From GCA-002722245 sp038154685 (GTDB lineage Bacteria > Bacteroidota > Bacteroidia > Flavobacteriales_C > GCA-002722245), in the NCBI GenBank assembly GCA_038154685.1, contig JAYPYW010000007.1:1-64000 (forward strand): a stretch of DNA of 64,000 nt. The letters are read 5' to 3'. A program made the position numbers and the translations under genes. Positions 8,261 through 17,594 of the stretch are shown in pieces; the first letter of the stretch is position 1, and each line of letters opens with the position of its first letter. The notes beneath the pieces were generated by a model. That model worked only from the letters and a program-made list of their open reading frames with translations, had not been told where the DNA came from and searched no databases.

Positions 8261-10696
8261 ATGAGGCTTACGCTTTCTATATTATGTTTATTTATTTCAA
8301 CTGTCATTTTTGGTCAGGATATTAGTGGTGAAATCGTTGACGCTAAAACGAATGAGCCTTTACCTTTTTCTAATGTTATATGGCTAAAAAATCAAGTGGG
8401 AAATGTTTCTGATCTTGAAGGAAGTTTTTCGATTCCCTTTTATGATAACGATACTTTACAAATTTCTGTTATTGGTTATGCAGATTTAAAAATCCCTTCA
8501 GATGAAGCAAAGCATCAAACAGTTTTTAAAATATCTAAAGCTACCGAGGTTTTGCAAGGCGTTAATATCGAAGTTAAAAAAAGGAAGAAAAAAAGAAAAA
8601 GAAAAGAAGATCCAGCTTATTTACTGCATCAACAAATTGCCAAAAATCGCGGTAAAAATAACATAAAGAAAAGGCCCTATTATGATTGCAAGATTTACAA
8701 TAAGGCGGAGATTTCGTTGAATAATGTGGACTCCAATACTAAAAAATTACTCTTATTTAAGCCTGTTGCTTTTGTTTTTGATGATCCAGATACTAGCTCG
8801 AGAATAAAGCCTTTTTCAGACGTATTTATAAGTGAATCCTTTACTGAATATTATTATAGAAAACCAGGGAGTGAAAAGGAGGTGATTAAAGCTTCTAAAA
8901 CCGCCGGGATAAATATTCCAGCTGTGGCTCAATATACTGGAAATGTTTATACGAGTTTTAATATCTATGATAATTATATAAGGATTATTCAAAAACAGTT
9001 TATTTCTCCCTTAGCTAAGTCTAGTTGGCTTTCTTATAATTATTATATAACCGATTCATCCAAAGCCGGTGATACAACTTTTTACAAATTAGAGTTTAGG
9101 CCAAGACGCTCACAAGACTTGGCTTTCGAAGGATATATCATAACCGATAATGTTACTCATGGGGTAAGTGAAGTTCAATTTGAAATTCCCAAAAGATGTA
9201 ATATTAATTATGTAGAGGAGTTTGTAGTGAATCAAAAGTTTAAACTTTTAGATAGTGCATGGGTGATTGATGATGAAGAGATTTTAATAGATGTTAATCC
9301 GATGGAAAAAACATATGGTTTTTACATCAACAAGCAAACCAAATGGATAGATTTTAATTTCAATTTTAAAGGAGATACAAGCCTGTTTGGTAATCAAAAA
9401 ACAGCCGTAGAAGATTCCGCTTACAAATTTGGTTCTGTGCTTTTGGAAAAATACCGTCCTGATACCCTGGATCCCAAAAGTGCCTTAATTTACCAAACGG
9501 TGGATAGTGCTATGAATACACGTTATTTAAAAACACTTCAAGGTTTGTCTCTTATGTTTTATACAGGTTACTATCCTTTTAAATACTGGGAATACGGACC
9601 ATATTATAATACCTATAGTTTTAACAACCTAGAAGGGGATAGACTTAGAGTTGGGTTTCAATCCACTCAAGCATTACTAAGAAACTGGCGCTTACGCGGT
9701 CATGTTGCTCATGGTTTAGGAGATGGATTAACCAAATATAGAGGGATGATTACCAGGTATTATGGATTTAAGAAATGGCGATATTTTGAGTTCGAACATC
9801 TTAATGATTATAAAACGTTAAGTGCTAGCGATAATGCTTTTTCTGAGGATAATATTTTGGCTTCCCTAACGCGTAGAACTGATCCGAAATACACACATAC
9901 TAAAAGAACAAGGTTAGAATGGTCCCATGAATGGTATAATGGAATTAATAATTCTATTGAGTTAAAAACAGAAAATTTAGTACCAATTGGGAGTTTAAAT
10001 TACGCTACCTCTTCCGGGGGTGAATTAAAGGAGTTAAATGTTCACACCTTAAAAATAGGAGGGAGGTTTGCCTTAAATGAAAAGTTTGTTAACGTAGGTT
10101 TTAGAAGGTTGAGTTTATTAACTAAAAAGCCAAGGTTTGATTACGCTTACACTGCTGGTGTTTTGATAAATGGATCAGGCCATGAATTTCATAAAGTAGA
10201 AATCGACATGGCTGATAGGTACTTCTTTGGGTTCTTTGGGTTTTTAGATCTAAAAGTGTTCACTGGGAAAATTTGGGGTAATGTACCTTATCCATTACTA
10301 CTAAATCATCAGGGAAACGATTCCTATTTTTTCGATAACGAGGCATTTAACCTAATGAATCCATTTGAATTTGCTTCTGATCAACATCTAAGTATAATGA
10401 CTAAATACAGTTTTGATGGACTAATATTTAATAGAATCCCATTGGTTAAAAGATTGCACTTAAGATCATTTCTTTTTGCGAACTCAATTTATGGAACTTT
10501 AAGTAACCGTCATGAAAATATTATTCTACTTCCAGATGGGCTTACCTCTTTAAATGAACCCTATATTGAAACTGGGTTTGGAATAGAAAACATATTTAAG
10601 TTGATTAGGTTAGATTTTATTTGGCGATTAACAAACGTGTCTTCCCCGCAAGTCCAGCAATTCGGAATAACATTCGATATCGTACCTGCTTTTTAA
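8261..10696 (+). CDS. DUF5686 outer-membrane protein with carboxypeptidase regulatory-like domain
   Basis: 811-residue surface protein. Signal peptide at 1-19 (ends FGQ), then a CarboxypepD_reg-like beta-sandwich at about 20-100 (SGEIVDAKTNEPLPFSNVIW), a short very basic Lys/Arg stretch near residue 107-116, and the long DUF5686 region to the C-terminus. The last third has the alternating aromatic pattern of outer-membrane beta strands. It ends convergently with the mechanosensitive channel gene, sharing 4 bases. Family members are common in Bacteroidota but lack a proven function. Confidence 0.85.
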   Translation: MRLTLSILCLFISTVIFGQDISGEIVDAKTNEPLPFSNVIWLKNQVGNVSDLEGSFSIPFYDNDTLQISVIGYADLKIPSDEAKHQTVFKISKATEVLQGVNIEVKKRKKKRKRKEDPAYLLHQQIAKNRGKNNIKKRPYYDCKIYNKAEISLNNVDSNTKKLLLFKPVAFVFDDPDTSSRIKPFSDVFISESFTEYYYRKPGSEKEVIKASKTAGINIPAVAQYTGNVYTSFNIYDNYIRIIQKQFISPLAKSSWLSYNYYITDSSKAGDTTFYKLEFRPRRSQDLAFEGYIITDNVTHGVSEVQFEIPKRCNINYVEEFVVNQKFKLLDSAWVIDDEEILIDVNPMEKTYGFYINKQTKWIDFNFNFKGDTSLFGNQKTAVEDSAYKFGSVLLEKYRPDTLDPKSALIYQTVDSAMNTRYLKTLQGLSLMFYTGYYPFKYWEYGPYYNTYSFNNLEGDRLRVGFQSTQALLRNWRLRGHVAHGLGDGLTKYRGMITRYYGFKKWRYFEFEHLNDYKTLSASDNAFSEDNILASLTRRTDPKYTHTKRTRLEWSHEWYNGINNSIELKTENLVPIGSLNYATSSGGELKELNVHTLKIGGRFALNEKFVNVGFRRLSLLTKKPRFDYAYTAGVLINGSGHEFHKVEIDMADRYFFGFFGFLDLKVFTGKIWGNVPYPLLLNHQGNDSYFFDNEAFNLMNPFEFASDQHLSIMTKYSFDGLIFNRIPLVKRLHLRSFLFANSIYGTLSNRHENIILLPDGLTSLNEPYIETGFGIENIFKLIRLDFIWRLTNVSSPQVQQFGITFDIVPAF

Positions 10697-11985
10697 TCCT
10701 TTAGACTTCTAAAATCTCTACCTGTTGGTGCTTGGAAAACTCCTAATTCAAACTCAGGTAAAACGGCAATAATATGATCAAAAATATCTGCCTGAATTCC
10801 TTCATAATGCGCCCATCTTTGTTCCTTACTAAAAACATAAATTTCAATTGGAATACCTTTTTCATCTGGGGCAAGTTGTCTAACCAGAAAGGTCATTTCT
10901 TTTGAAATTTGAGGGTGAGAACCCAAATATTCTTCAAGATAAGCTCTAAAAGAGCCTAAATTAGTTAGCTTTCTAATATTTGCTGAATGAGAGTTATTTT
11001 TCCCTTCGTTGTTTTTTGAGATTTCCTCTTTCTTATTAAGGAAATATTCCTTTAGTAAATCTATCGAATCAAGTTTACTCATAAGCGAATCATCACAAAA
11101 CTTAACTGAATTCATGTCGATATGAATAGATCTCTTAATTCTTCTACCGCCACTTTCTTCCATTCCTCTCCAGTTTTTAAAGGCTTCGGAAACAAAAGAA
11201 TAGGTTGGGATAGTGGTAATTGTTTTATCCCAGTTTTGAACTTTTACAGTTTGTAATTTAATCTCGATAACATCACCATCCGCTCCATATTTTGGAAATT
11301 CAACCCAATCCCCAATTTTAACCATATCGTTTGCGGCAATTTGAATACTTCCTACAAAACCAAGAATTGTATCACGGAAAACTAACATTAATACCACAGA
11401 CATGGCTCCTAAGGCGGAGAAAATCCCAGTAGGAGATTTGTCTAATAAAATTGAAATAATGTAAATCCCTCCAAGTATGTAAACAACCAATCTTATAAGT
11501 TGCATGTAACTCTCTAGTGGTTTGTCTTTCAGGAATGGACGTGATTGTAAAAAAAATTGAAAAGCTCTGAAAAAAGCAATTATAGTCATCATGAAAGCAA
11601 TAGAAAGATAGATGTCTGAAATCTTTTCAATTGCACTTATCCAACCTGGATGCCCTTTGTAGAAAACAGGTGCCAAAACACCTATAAGGACAGCCGGTAC
11701 AATATGAGCAACTTTATTAAAAACACCTTTCTCTAATAAAACATCATCCCAGGTGTTTTTTGTTCTCTTTATGATTCTTTCTATTAAAACAATAATGAAT
11801 CGTTTGGCGATATAATCAGCTATAAATGCGATTAAAACAAGGCTAATTGTAATAATTAACATTTTAGTGAAGTGCAATAAACTTCCAGTTAAGCCAACGT
11901 TTTGTAATAATGTGTCGATTATTAACGAGTAGGAATTTCCAAGTTCTTGGATTATGCCGTTTGTATTATCAATTTGAAATTTCAT
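10693..11985 (-). CDS. Mechanosensitive ion channel, MscS family (YbdG/MscM-like)
   Basis: 430 residues. Five or so N-terminal transmembrane helices (first at about 40-65), the pore helix region GIFSALGAMSVVLMLVFRDTILGFVGS, then the cytoplasmic beta domain beginning VKIGDWVEFPKYGADGDVIEI. Length and the GDWVEFPKYGADG motif fit the YbdG/MscM branch better than the 286-residue MscS. Released osmotic pressure is the expected role. It lies 1 base after the response regulator stop, so the two are probably one operon. Confidence 0.88.
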   Translation of the reverse strand: MKFQIDNTNGIIQELGNSYSLIIDTLLQNVGLTGSLLHFTKMLIITISLVLIAFIADYIAKRFIIVLIERIIKRTKNTWDDVLLEKGVFNKVAHIVPAVLIGVLAPVFYKGHPGWISAIEKISDIYLSIAFMMTIIAFFRAFQFFLQSRPFLKDKPLESYMQLIRLVVYILGGIYIISILLDKSPTGIFSALGAMSVVLMLVFRDTILGFVGSIQIAANDMVKIGDWVEFPKYGADGDVIEIKLQTVKVQNWDKTITTIPTYSFVSEAFKNWRGMEESGGRRIKRSIHIDMNSVKFCDDSLMSKLDSIDLLKEYFLNKKEEISKNNEGKNNSHSANIRKLTNLGSFRAYLEEYLGSHPQISKEMTFLVRQLAPDEKGIPIEIYVFSKEQRWAHYEGIQADIFDHIIAVLPEFELGVFQAPTGRDFRSLKD

Positions 11986-11986
11986 G

Positions 11987-12688
11987 TTATGCGAAAATGA
12001 ATTTGTAACCTATACCTCTAACCGAATGGAAATATTTAGGCGATTTTGGATCTTTTTCGAAATATTTTCTGAAGTTCAATAAATAATTATCTATTGTCCT
12101 AGTACTAGGATATACATCCACTCCCCAAATAAGCTCTAAAATGGTGTCCCTGGAAACAACTTCATTTTTTCTTTCGATTAACAGTTTTAAAAGTTGGGTT
12201 TCTCTTGCTGTTAATTGACCAGATTGTTCGTTAACTCCTTTGAAATCATAGGTTGAAAAATCAATCCAATTATCGCCAAACTGAAACCTGTCATTTATTT
12301 CTGGTCGTGTTTGTCTTAATTTTTCTCCTTTTTTAATCAGAATTTGAATCCTTAGCAATAGCTCTTCTAAATTGAAAGGTTTTAAAAGGTAATCATCAGC
12401 ACCCGCTTTTAACCCTTGGATTCTATCACTACTTGATCCCTTTGCAGATAAAATTAAGATTGGAATTTCGCTGTCTTTTAATCTTATAGTTTCACAAACA
12501 GTTAAACCATCAACGTTTGGAAGCATAACATCTAGTAAAATAAGATCAAACCTTTGGTTCTCCCATAGCTCGATAGCCTTTTTCCCATCCTCAGCAACCT
12601 TTACAATGAAGTTTTCTAACTCTAAATTCAGCTTAATAGCATCAATTAAATGTTCTTCATCTTCAACCAAAAGGATCCTTTTCTCCAT
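11987..12688 (-). CDS. OmpR/PhoB-type response regulator without a neighbouring kinase
   Basis: 233 residues: receiver domain 1-120 with acidic pair E9/D10, phospho-acceptor D53 (LLLDVMLPN) and K103 (YLLKPF), followed by a winged-helix DNA-binding domain (about 135-232, ending STRTIDNYLLNFRKYF and SVRGIGYKF). No histidine kinase is adjacent, so it is an orphan regulator here. Translational coupling with the mechanosensitive channel hints at an envelope or osmotic signal, which is inference only. Confidence 0.92.
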   Translation of the reverse strand: MEKRILLVEDEEHLIDAIKLNLELENFIVKVAEDGKKAIELWENQRFDLILLDVMLPNVDGLTVCETIRLKDSEIPILILSAKGSSSDRIQGLKAGADDYLLKPFNLEELLLRIQILIKKGEKLRQTRPEINDRFQFGDNWIDFSTYDFKGVNEQSGQLTARETQLLKLLIERKNEVVSRDTILELIWGVDVYPSTRTIDNYLLNFRKYFEKDPKSPKYFHSVRGIGYKFIFA

Positions 12689-12772
12689 ATCGCTAAATTA
12701 AACCAAGCATTTTAACTTTGAAAAAATACTTTTAATTCAACAAAACCTATTATTTTGAAGTTTACTGTTTAA

Positions 12773-14296
12773 ATGAAGTATTTCTTATTCGTCATATGTA
12801 TTACTTGGGGTTCCGCTTTATTTGGGCAAATTGTGCTGGAAAAACCAGCTTATGAAAAGCTAACCAATAGATATCCTACTAAACAAATTGGTAGTGTTTT
12901 ATTAGATTGTGATGCTGACTTCTTTGAAAAAGGTGTTAAAATAAACTCGGTTGAAGATATATATGAGTTACGAGTAAAAGCAAATGAGGCTGGACAAATA
13001 AACCTTTATTTTAAAGAGTCTAAAATTCCTGCGGGAACTTTAATAGAAATAAGCTCAATAGAAAAAGAAGTATATCAAACTTTTAAATCGGAAAATTTAA
13101 ATGCAAATTTAACCACTGTCCCTGTCATTGGAGAAGTAGTAATCATAAGGTATTTCGGCCCAAAAGAGGGCGCTAAATTAAATTTGTCTCAGGTAGGTTG
13201 GTTTCCAAGGAACTATCGGACTACAAGATCAAGTGGTTTTTGTAATGTGGATATTAATTGTTCAGAGGGAGCAGATTGGCAGGACGAAAAAAGAGGAGTA
13301 GTTCGGTTACTTTTAAAGTCGGATGGCTTTACTGTTTTTTGTTCGGGTTCGTTAATTAATAATACAGCACGAGATTGCAAGCCTTATTTGTTTTCTTCCG
13401 AACATTGTTTGGATGGTGTTAATGAAGAAGGATTAAATCAAGCAATTGTATACTTTAACTACGAAGCAACTAATTGTAATTCAAGTGATGGAGTTGCAGT
13501 GCAAACTGTTCAAGGGTTAGTTTTAAAAGCAGCAGGGAGTTCTGATGTGAATTCAGATTTTGCTTTATTCGAAATTAAGGAAAAAATCCCATTAGAGTTT
13601 TCGCCTTTTTTTAACGGCTGGAATATATCTGGAGCACCTTCTCTGAATGGAGTTGCGATTCATCATCCCTCTGGAGACGAGAAAAAAGTATCAACATATA
13701 CAACTGTAACTCAAAATGCGGATGTTGATTTATTGGCGGATGATTTTTACTGGGAGGTTTTTTGGGAAGATACTGAAAACGGACACGGAGTAACGGAAAG
13801 TGGAAGTTCAGGAGCACCTTTATTTAATAGTGAGCAATTAATAATTGGGAATTTAACGGGGGGGACGTCTTATTGTACTAAACCAAACGATCCGGATTAT
13901 TTTGGGAAATTTAGTAAAGGTTGGGCAAGTGAACTTGACTCAACTAGTAGGTTGGATGTTTGGTTAGATCCAATTGGAACTGGAGAGTTGTTTGTTCCTG
14001 GTAGTTATTTCCCTTGTTCAGATTCAATACTTCAGTATTTACCCATCGATAGCATTGCTGTTTTAGGAAACCCAGTTAGGAATGAATTGAATATTTATTT
14101 GGAACAAACTTCTAGTTCTCAGCCCGAAGTAACTATCTATTCCATAAATGGAGCATTAGTTTTTAAGGAGCGGTTTGAAAAGAATAATATCACTAAAATT
14201 AAAATCCCAGTTCATAATCTTAGGGATGGTGCTTATTTTGTTATGATAAAAGTAGGTGTAAACGAATACATTGAAAAAATCATTATCCTCAATTAG
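12773..14296 (+). CDS. Secreted trypsin-like serine protease with T9SS sorting domain
   Basis: 507 residues. Signal peptide 1-18, a pro-region, and a chymotrypsin-fold protease resembling lysyl endopeptidases: catalytic His211 (SSEHCL), probable Asp262 (NSDFALFEI) and Ser346 in GSSGAPLF. Several cysteines near these sites suggest disulfides. The C-terminal 75 residues (from about 430, LGNPVRNELNIYLEQ to the terminal IEKIIILN) are a type A T9SS sorting domain, so the enzyme should pass through the type IX system and be surface-bound or released. Lysine specificity is a family guess. Confidence 0.88.
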   Translation: MKYFLFVICITWGSALFGQIVLEKPAYEKLTNRYPTKQIGSVLLDCDADFFEKGVKINSVEDIYELRVKANEAGQINLYFKESKIPAGTLIEISSIEKEVYQTFKSENLNANLTTVPVIGEVVIIRYFGPKEGAKLNLSQVGWFPRNYRTTRSSGFCNVDINCSEGADWQDEKRGVVRLLLKSDGFTVFCSGSLINNTARDCKPYLFSSEHCLDGVNEEGLNQAIVYFNYEATNCNSSDGVAVQTVQGLVLKAAGSSDVNSDFALFEIKEKIPLEFSPFFNGWNISGAPSLNGVAIHHPSGDEKKVSTYTTVTQNADVDLLADDFYWEVFWEDTENGHGVTESGSSGAPLFNSEQLIIGNLTGGTSYCTKPNDPDYFGKFSKGWASELDSTSRLDVWLDPIGTGELFVPGSYFPCSDSILQYLPIDSIAVLGNPVRNELNIYLEQTSSSQPEVTIYSINGALVFKERFEKNNITKIKIPVHNLRDGAYFVMIKVGVNEYIEKIIILN

Positions 14297-14318
14297 AATT
14301 ATTTAACTCCAATCGGCT

Positions 14319-14347
14319 TTTGGAACACTTATTAAGTAGTATTTTTG
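14319..14347 (+). promoter_or_regulatory. Promoter of menF (-33 TTTG, -7 TATTTTTG)
   Basis: TTTG at 14319-14322 and TATTTTTG at 14340-14347 are 17 bases apart. The -7 box ends 8 bases before ATG 14356, predicting a leaderless or very short leader transcript. Confidence 0.7.
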
Positions 14348-14355
14348 CCTGAAGA

Positions 14356-15318
14356 ATGTCCGTTTTAAAGGCAATATATCGATTAGCTGGTGAAAGTAAA
14401 ACCTTTTTTATTGAAGGAGTTTCCATGGAAGGGGTTAATGAGGGCTTTGTATTCTCAGATTTCAATAATAAAAAAACGTTTTCGATATCTCCGGAGATTG
14501 TTAAAGAGTTAGATACAGCAAATTCTGATGATTTATTATTTAATTCAAATCAAACCACTAGTTGGGAGAGCTCAACTCAAGATGATTATGAGTTTGGTTT
14601 TGTAATTATTCAAAATGAAATCGAGCATAAAAAAATCAACAAAGCAATACTTTCTAAAAAGAAGGTATACGGAGAGGCGCCTAATGCTATTGAGTTATTT
14701 AAAAAACTAGAAAAAGCTTATCCTAAGGCACACGTTTTCTTAACAGAAACACCGGAAGGCATTTTATGGATTGGAGCTACTCCTGAAACCTTAATAACTA
14801 AATCGGACGATGATTTCGAAACCATGTCACTTGCGGGAACTAAATCAGAAAATGAGGACTGGACTGAAAAGGAATATGATGAGCAAAAAATTGTTACAAA
14901 TTCTATTTTAAGTGAACTATATCAATTAAATATAGATCCAAAGTTGTCTGAGTTAGAAACAATACAAGCAGGTTCTGTGTTCCATTTAAGAAATAAGGTG
15001 AATTTTAAAACAGACCTTCCTGTTCAGCAAATAGCCCAAGTATTACATCCAACCCCTGCTGTTTCGGGAAATCCTAAGAGCCAGGCAATGACAACCATTA
15101 AAATTGCTGAAAATCATGAGCGTGATTATTATTGTGGTTTCGGTGGTCCTTATGAATTGAATAGCGCTTCAACACTTTTTGTTAATTTAAGATGTGCAGC
15201 TATTTCAAATAATCAAATAGCATTGTATGTTGGAGGAGGAATTACAAAGGATTCGGTTTTAGAAAACGAAACTAGGGAGTGTGAAAGAAAAGCAGAATCT
15301 ATATTAAGATTTTTGTGA
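14356..15318 (+). CDS. menF: Isochorismate synthase (chorismate-binding enzyme)
   Basis: Converts chorismate to isochorismate, the first step of menaquinone synthesis. The chorismate-binding fold is clear in the C-terminal two thirds: AGTKSENEDWTEKEYDEQKIV, PTPAVSGNPKSQAM, then the ENHERDYYCGFGGPY Mg-binding block and GGGITKDSVLENETRECERKA. At 320 residues it is short at the N-terminus, as in other Bacteroidota. The next menaquinone gene (menD) is displaced by about 9 kb of glycan genes, whereas the two are usually neighbours. It could in principle feed a siderophore, but menD and menA nearby favour menaquinone. Confidence 0.88.
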   Translation: MSVLKAIYRLAGESKTFFIEGVSMEGVNEGFVFSDFNNKKTFSISPEIVKELDTANSDDLLFNSNQTTSWESSTQDDYEFGFVIIQNEIEHKKINKAILSKKKVYGEAPNAIELFKKLEKAYPKAHVFLTETPEGILWIGATPETLITKSDDDFETMSLAGTKSENEDWTEKEYDEQKIVTNSILSELYQLNIDPKLSELETIQAGSVFHLRNKVNFKTDLPVQQIAQVLHPTPAVSGNPKSQAMTTIKIAENHERDYYCGFGGPYELNSASTLFVNLRCAAISNNQIALYVGGGITKDSVLENETRECERKAESILRFL

Positions 15319-15932
15319 ATTTTTTCGTCTATCTAAGTTTTATTATTCTACTGATTTAAGAATTATCCAAGAGTCTAGGTGGGAAAAATTGTTTGATATT
15401 GAAACTCGAAAACCAGGCGATGAACTAATGTAAAGTCACTTTAATTTAATTTTGATAATTAAGCAAATTACGGAAGAGGTAGTTCAATCAATGGCAAGGG
15501 AAGTTTAAAATCTAAAGGAATTGAAACTTTAGAAATTATTGCCTTTGGTTTCCTAGTGATTGGAGGTGTTTTTATTACAAAAATGATGAGTTCCCATTAT
15601 AAGCAACTTATGTTGCTTCAGGGAGTTTGTTACCTATAAATTATTTCTGGGGATGTTTATTTATTTCTAATACCGTATTTTTTATAGAATATTTAATCCC
15701 ATTGGATTAAATATTAGAGGTGAAAGGAATACTTGCTTTGAGGGAAGAAATTATCAATACTCAAAAAATGATTTAGAAAATCCTTGGTGAAAATTGCACC
15801 TGGATGAAATTAACTTTTGTCGTAATGATTTTTATCATGTATAATTAAGTAAAACTTAGTAAAATTGTTATAAAATATTTCAGGGGTATGCCCTTCTCTT
15901 AAAAAGATTTGAAATAGGATAAAATTAATACT
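15319..15932 (+). pseudogene. Gene-free stretch with a decayed membrane-protein reading frame
   Basis: 614 bases with no intact gene. From about 15478 one frame reads SINGKGSLKSKGIETLEII then a hydrophobic segment (FGFLVIGGVFI) and stops near 15640. A second frame continues with NYFWGCLFISNTVFFIEYL, and a third reads NPIGLNIRGERNTCFEGR, then NYQYSKNDLENPW and a stop at about 15790. Protein-like composition jumping across three frames suggests a frameshifted gene remnant with transmembrane segments. I do not recognise the family, and chance cannot be excluded. The remainder is AT-rich and featureless. Confidence 0.35.
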
Positions 15933-16775
15933 ATGAACAGTTATAAATTCGAATTGAACCCTTTAAATAAAAGTAAGATATTAAAATCGCTATTGAAAAA
16001 TGGATTTGTTCATTTGTCCAATGTAATTCCAAAAGATAAAGTCAAACAGATTGATACAAGTTTTCTAAAGAATGTTAAGATTGTAGAAGGGTTATTGGAA
16101 ACTCCTATGAATATTTTACCAATTTGTTTTGCTGATGGCAAGCAAGAAGGATTTGAAGATCCGGTTAGTTATTCTGGTATGAAAAGATCATGGTATTATG
16201 AAGGAGATAGGCAATTTAAATCTTGGTTTTGGAAAAATCCTGAAAAACTACCTAACGATGTTATTTCTGCTTTAGAAAGGCATGGTATTGTGTCTTTGGT
16301 AAAAGACTATTTTAATGATTCAGTGGTTACATCATATAGTTTAAATACGGTGAGAAATCTATCAGTCAAGTCAAATCCAGATTATTTAAAAGTACATCAA
16401 GATATGACTCACTTTACATCAGACCCTAAAGATCATAAGTTTTTAACTGTCTGGATTCCTTTACATGATTGTGGAGATGATTCTCCTGGTTTAAAAATAT
16501 ATAAAAAGAGATTTGAATCTGTTTTTGAAACAAATCGTGAGTTAGCTAATAGATGTATGAGCGATGAAGAAATTGAAAGCCTAGATAATGAAAATTTCTA
16601 CTGTCCTAATTATGAAGCTGGAGATGTTGTTATTTTTTTATCCATGGTTGTGCATGGAACTCACTTAACAAGTAATATGAAATACAATAGAAGAAGCGCT
16701 GATATGAGGTTTTTCCCAAAATCTAACCTTCCAAAGTTGGTCGAAAATCTTGATGACGGTAAACTTACTTATTAA
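15933..16775 (+). CDS. Phytanoyl-CoA dioxygenase (PhyH) family oxygenase
   Basis: Predicted Fe(II)/2-oxoglutarate-dependent oxygenase, 280 residues. The metal-binding facial triad is intact: H155 and D157 in VHQDMTHF and H241 in VVHGTHL, with arginines near residue 253-254 for 2-oxoglutarate. It is the first gene of the cassette between menF and menD, followed after 90 bases by a methyltransferase. Its substrate is unknown; in a glycan locus, hydroxylation or oxidation of a sugar or an acyl/amino-acid substituent is the reasonable guess. It is one of four PhyH proteins in the window. Confidence 0.82.
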   Translation: MNSYKFELNPLNKSKILKSLLKNGFVHLSNVIPKDKVKQIDTSFLKNVKIVEGLLETPMNILPICFADGKQEGFEDPVSYSGMKRSWYYEGDRQFKSWFWKNPEKLPNDVISALERHGIVSLVKDYFNDSVVTSYSLNTVRNLSVKSNPDYLKVHQDMTHFTSDPKDHKFLTVWIPLHDCGDDSPGLKIYKKRFESVFETNRELANRCMSDEEIESLDNENFYCPNYEAGDVVIFLSMVVHGTHLTSNMKYNRRSADMRFFPKSNLPKLVENLDDGKLTY

Positions 16776-16811
16776 AGTAATAATACTAATGATTTCGTTA
16801 CCATGAATTCA

Positions 16812-16843
16812 TTTGTTTTACATAATTTCGCTGATTAAATTTG
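16812..16843 (+). promoter_or_regulatory. Promoter of the methyltransferase gene (TTTG, TAAATTTG)
   Basis: TTTG at 16812-16815 and TAAATTTG at 16836-16843, 20 bases apart, 22 bases before ATG 16866. Confidence 0.55.
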
Positions 16844-16865
16844 AGTGTAAAACAAAAAATAAGTA

Positions 16866-17540
16866 ATGGAAGAAAAAAAATCATCGAAAGTTTGGTCTAA
16901 TTTTTATGGTAAAACTGATCGTGGAGTTCAGTTTCCAGAAAATTTTGTTGTGAGAGTATTTAACTCACAAATGCCTGTTAAATTTTTCGATCAAAATTAC
17001 GAGTCTAAAAAAGTCTTAGATTTAGGCTGTGGTTCTGGAAGGCATATTCCTTTTTTGCAACTTCAAGGATTTGATGTTTATGGAGTTGAATTGTCAGAAA
17101 GTATTGTTGAGGCATTGAAGAAGAGTCACGAGGGTGCCACATTCAAGGTGGGGTCAAATGTTAATATTCCATTTGAAGACAATTTTTTTGATTACATGCT
17201 ATCAAGTGCTTCTGTTTATTATATGGAAAATCATGAACAGGATATTACTAAGAATTTTGATGAAGTTTTTCGTACTATTAAAAAAGATGGATATTTCGTT
17301 TTTACATTACTTGGTCATAAACATTCAATGTTTAATGAATCTACCGAAAAAAATAGTATCTACTATATACATGAAAATAAGTTAGGATTCGTTCCCGATG
17401 TTTATGTTAGACCACTCGGAGAAAATGAGGATGTTACTAGTGTTTACCCTGATATGGAGGTTTTATTCCATGGGGAGGTAGATGAAACAGTTTCTGGTAC
17501 ATGTAGGCACTTTCACTATTTTGTCGCGAAGAAAAAGTAA
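16866..17540 (+). CDS. Class I SAM-dependent methyltransferase
   Basis: 224 residues with a Rossmann-type methyltransferase core: motif I VLDLGCGSGRHIPFL near residue 56, motif II acidic end VYGVELS, and NIPFEDNFFDYMLSSASVYYM as motif IV. Probably a sugar O- or N-methyltransferase given its neighbours; substrate cannot be read. It ends before a bidirectional terminator shared with the convergent GT2 gene. Confidence 0.85.
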   Translation: MEEKKSSKVWSNFYGKTDRGVQFPENFVVRVFNSQMPVKFFDQNYESKKVLDLGCGSGRHIPFLQLQGFDVYGVELSESIVEALKKSHEGATFKVGSNVNIPFEDNFFDYMLSSASVYYMENHEQDITKNFDEVFRTIKKDGYFVFTLLGHKHSMFNESTEKNSIYYIHENKLGFVPDVYVRPLGENEDVTSVYPDMEVLFHGEVDETVSGTCRHFHYFVAKKK

Positions 17541-17560
17541 AAAACCTTATAAACATAATT

Positions 17561-17594
17561 AAAGCCACTAGACTATGAAGTTTAGTGGCTTTTT
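17561..17594. terminator. Bidirectional terminator between convergent genes
   Basis: AAAGCCACTA (17561-17570) and TAGTGGCTTT (17583-17592) form a perfect 10-bp stem with a 12-base loop and T-rich ends in both directions. The 3' arm overlaps the last codons of the minus-strand GT2 gene. Confidence 0.8.
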
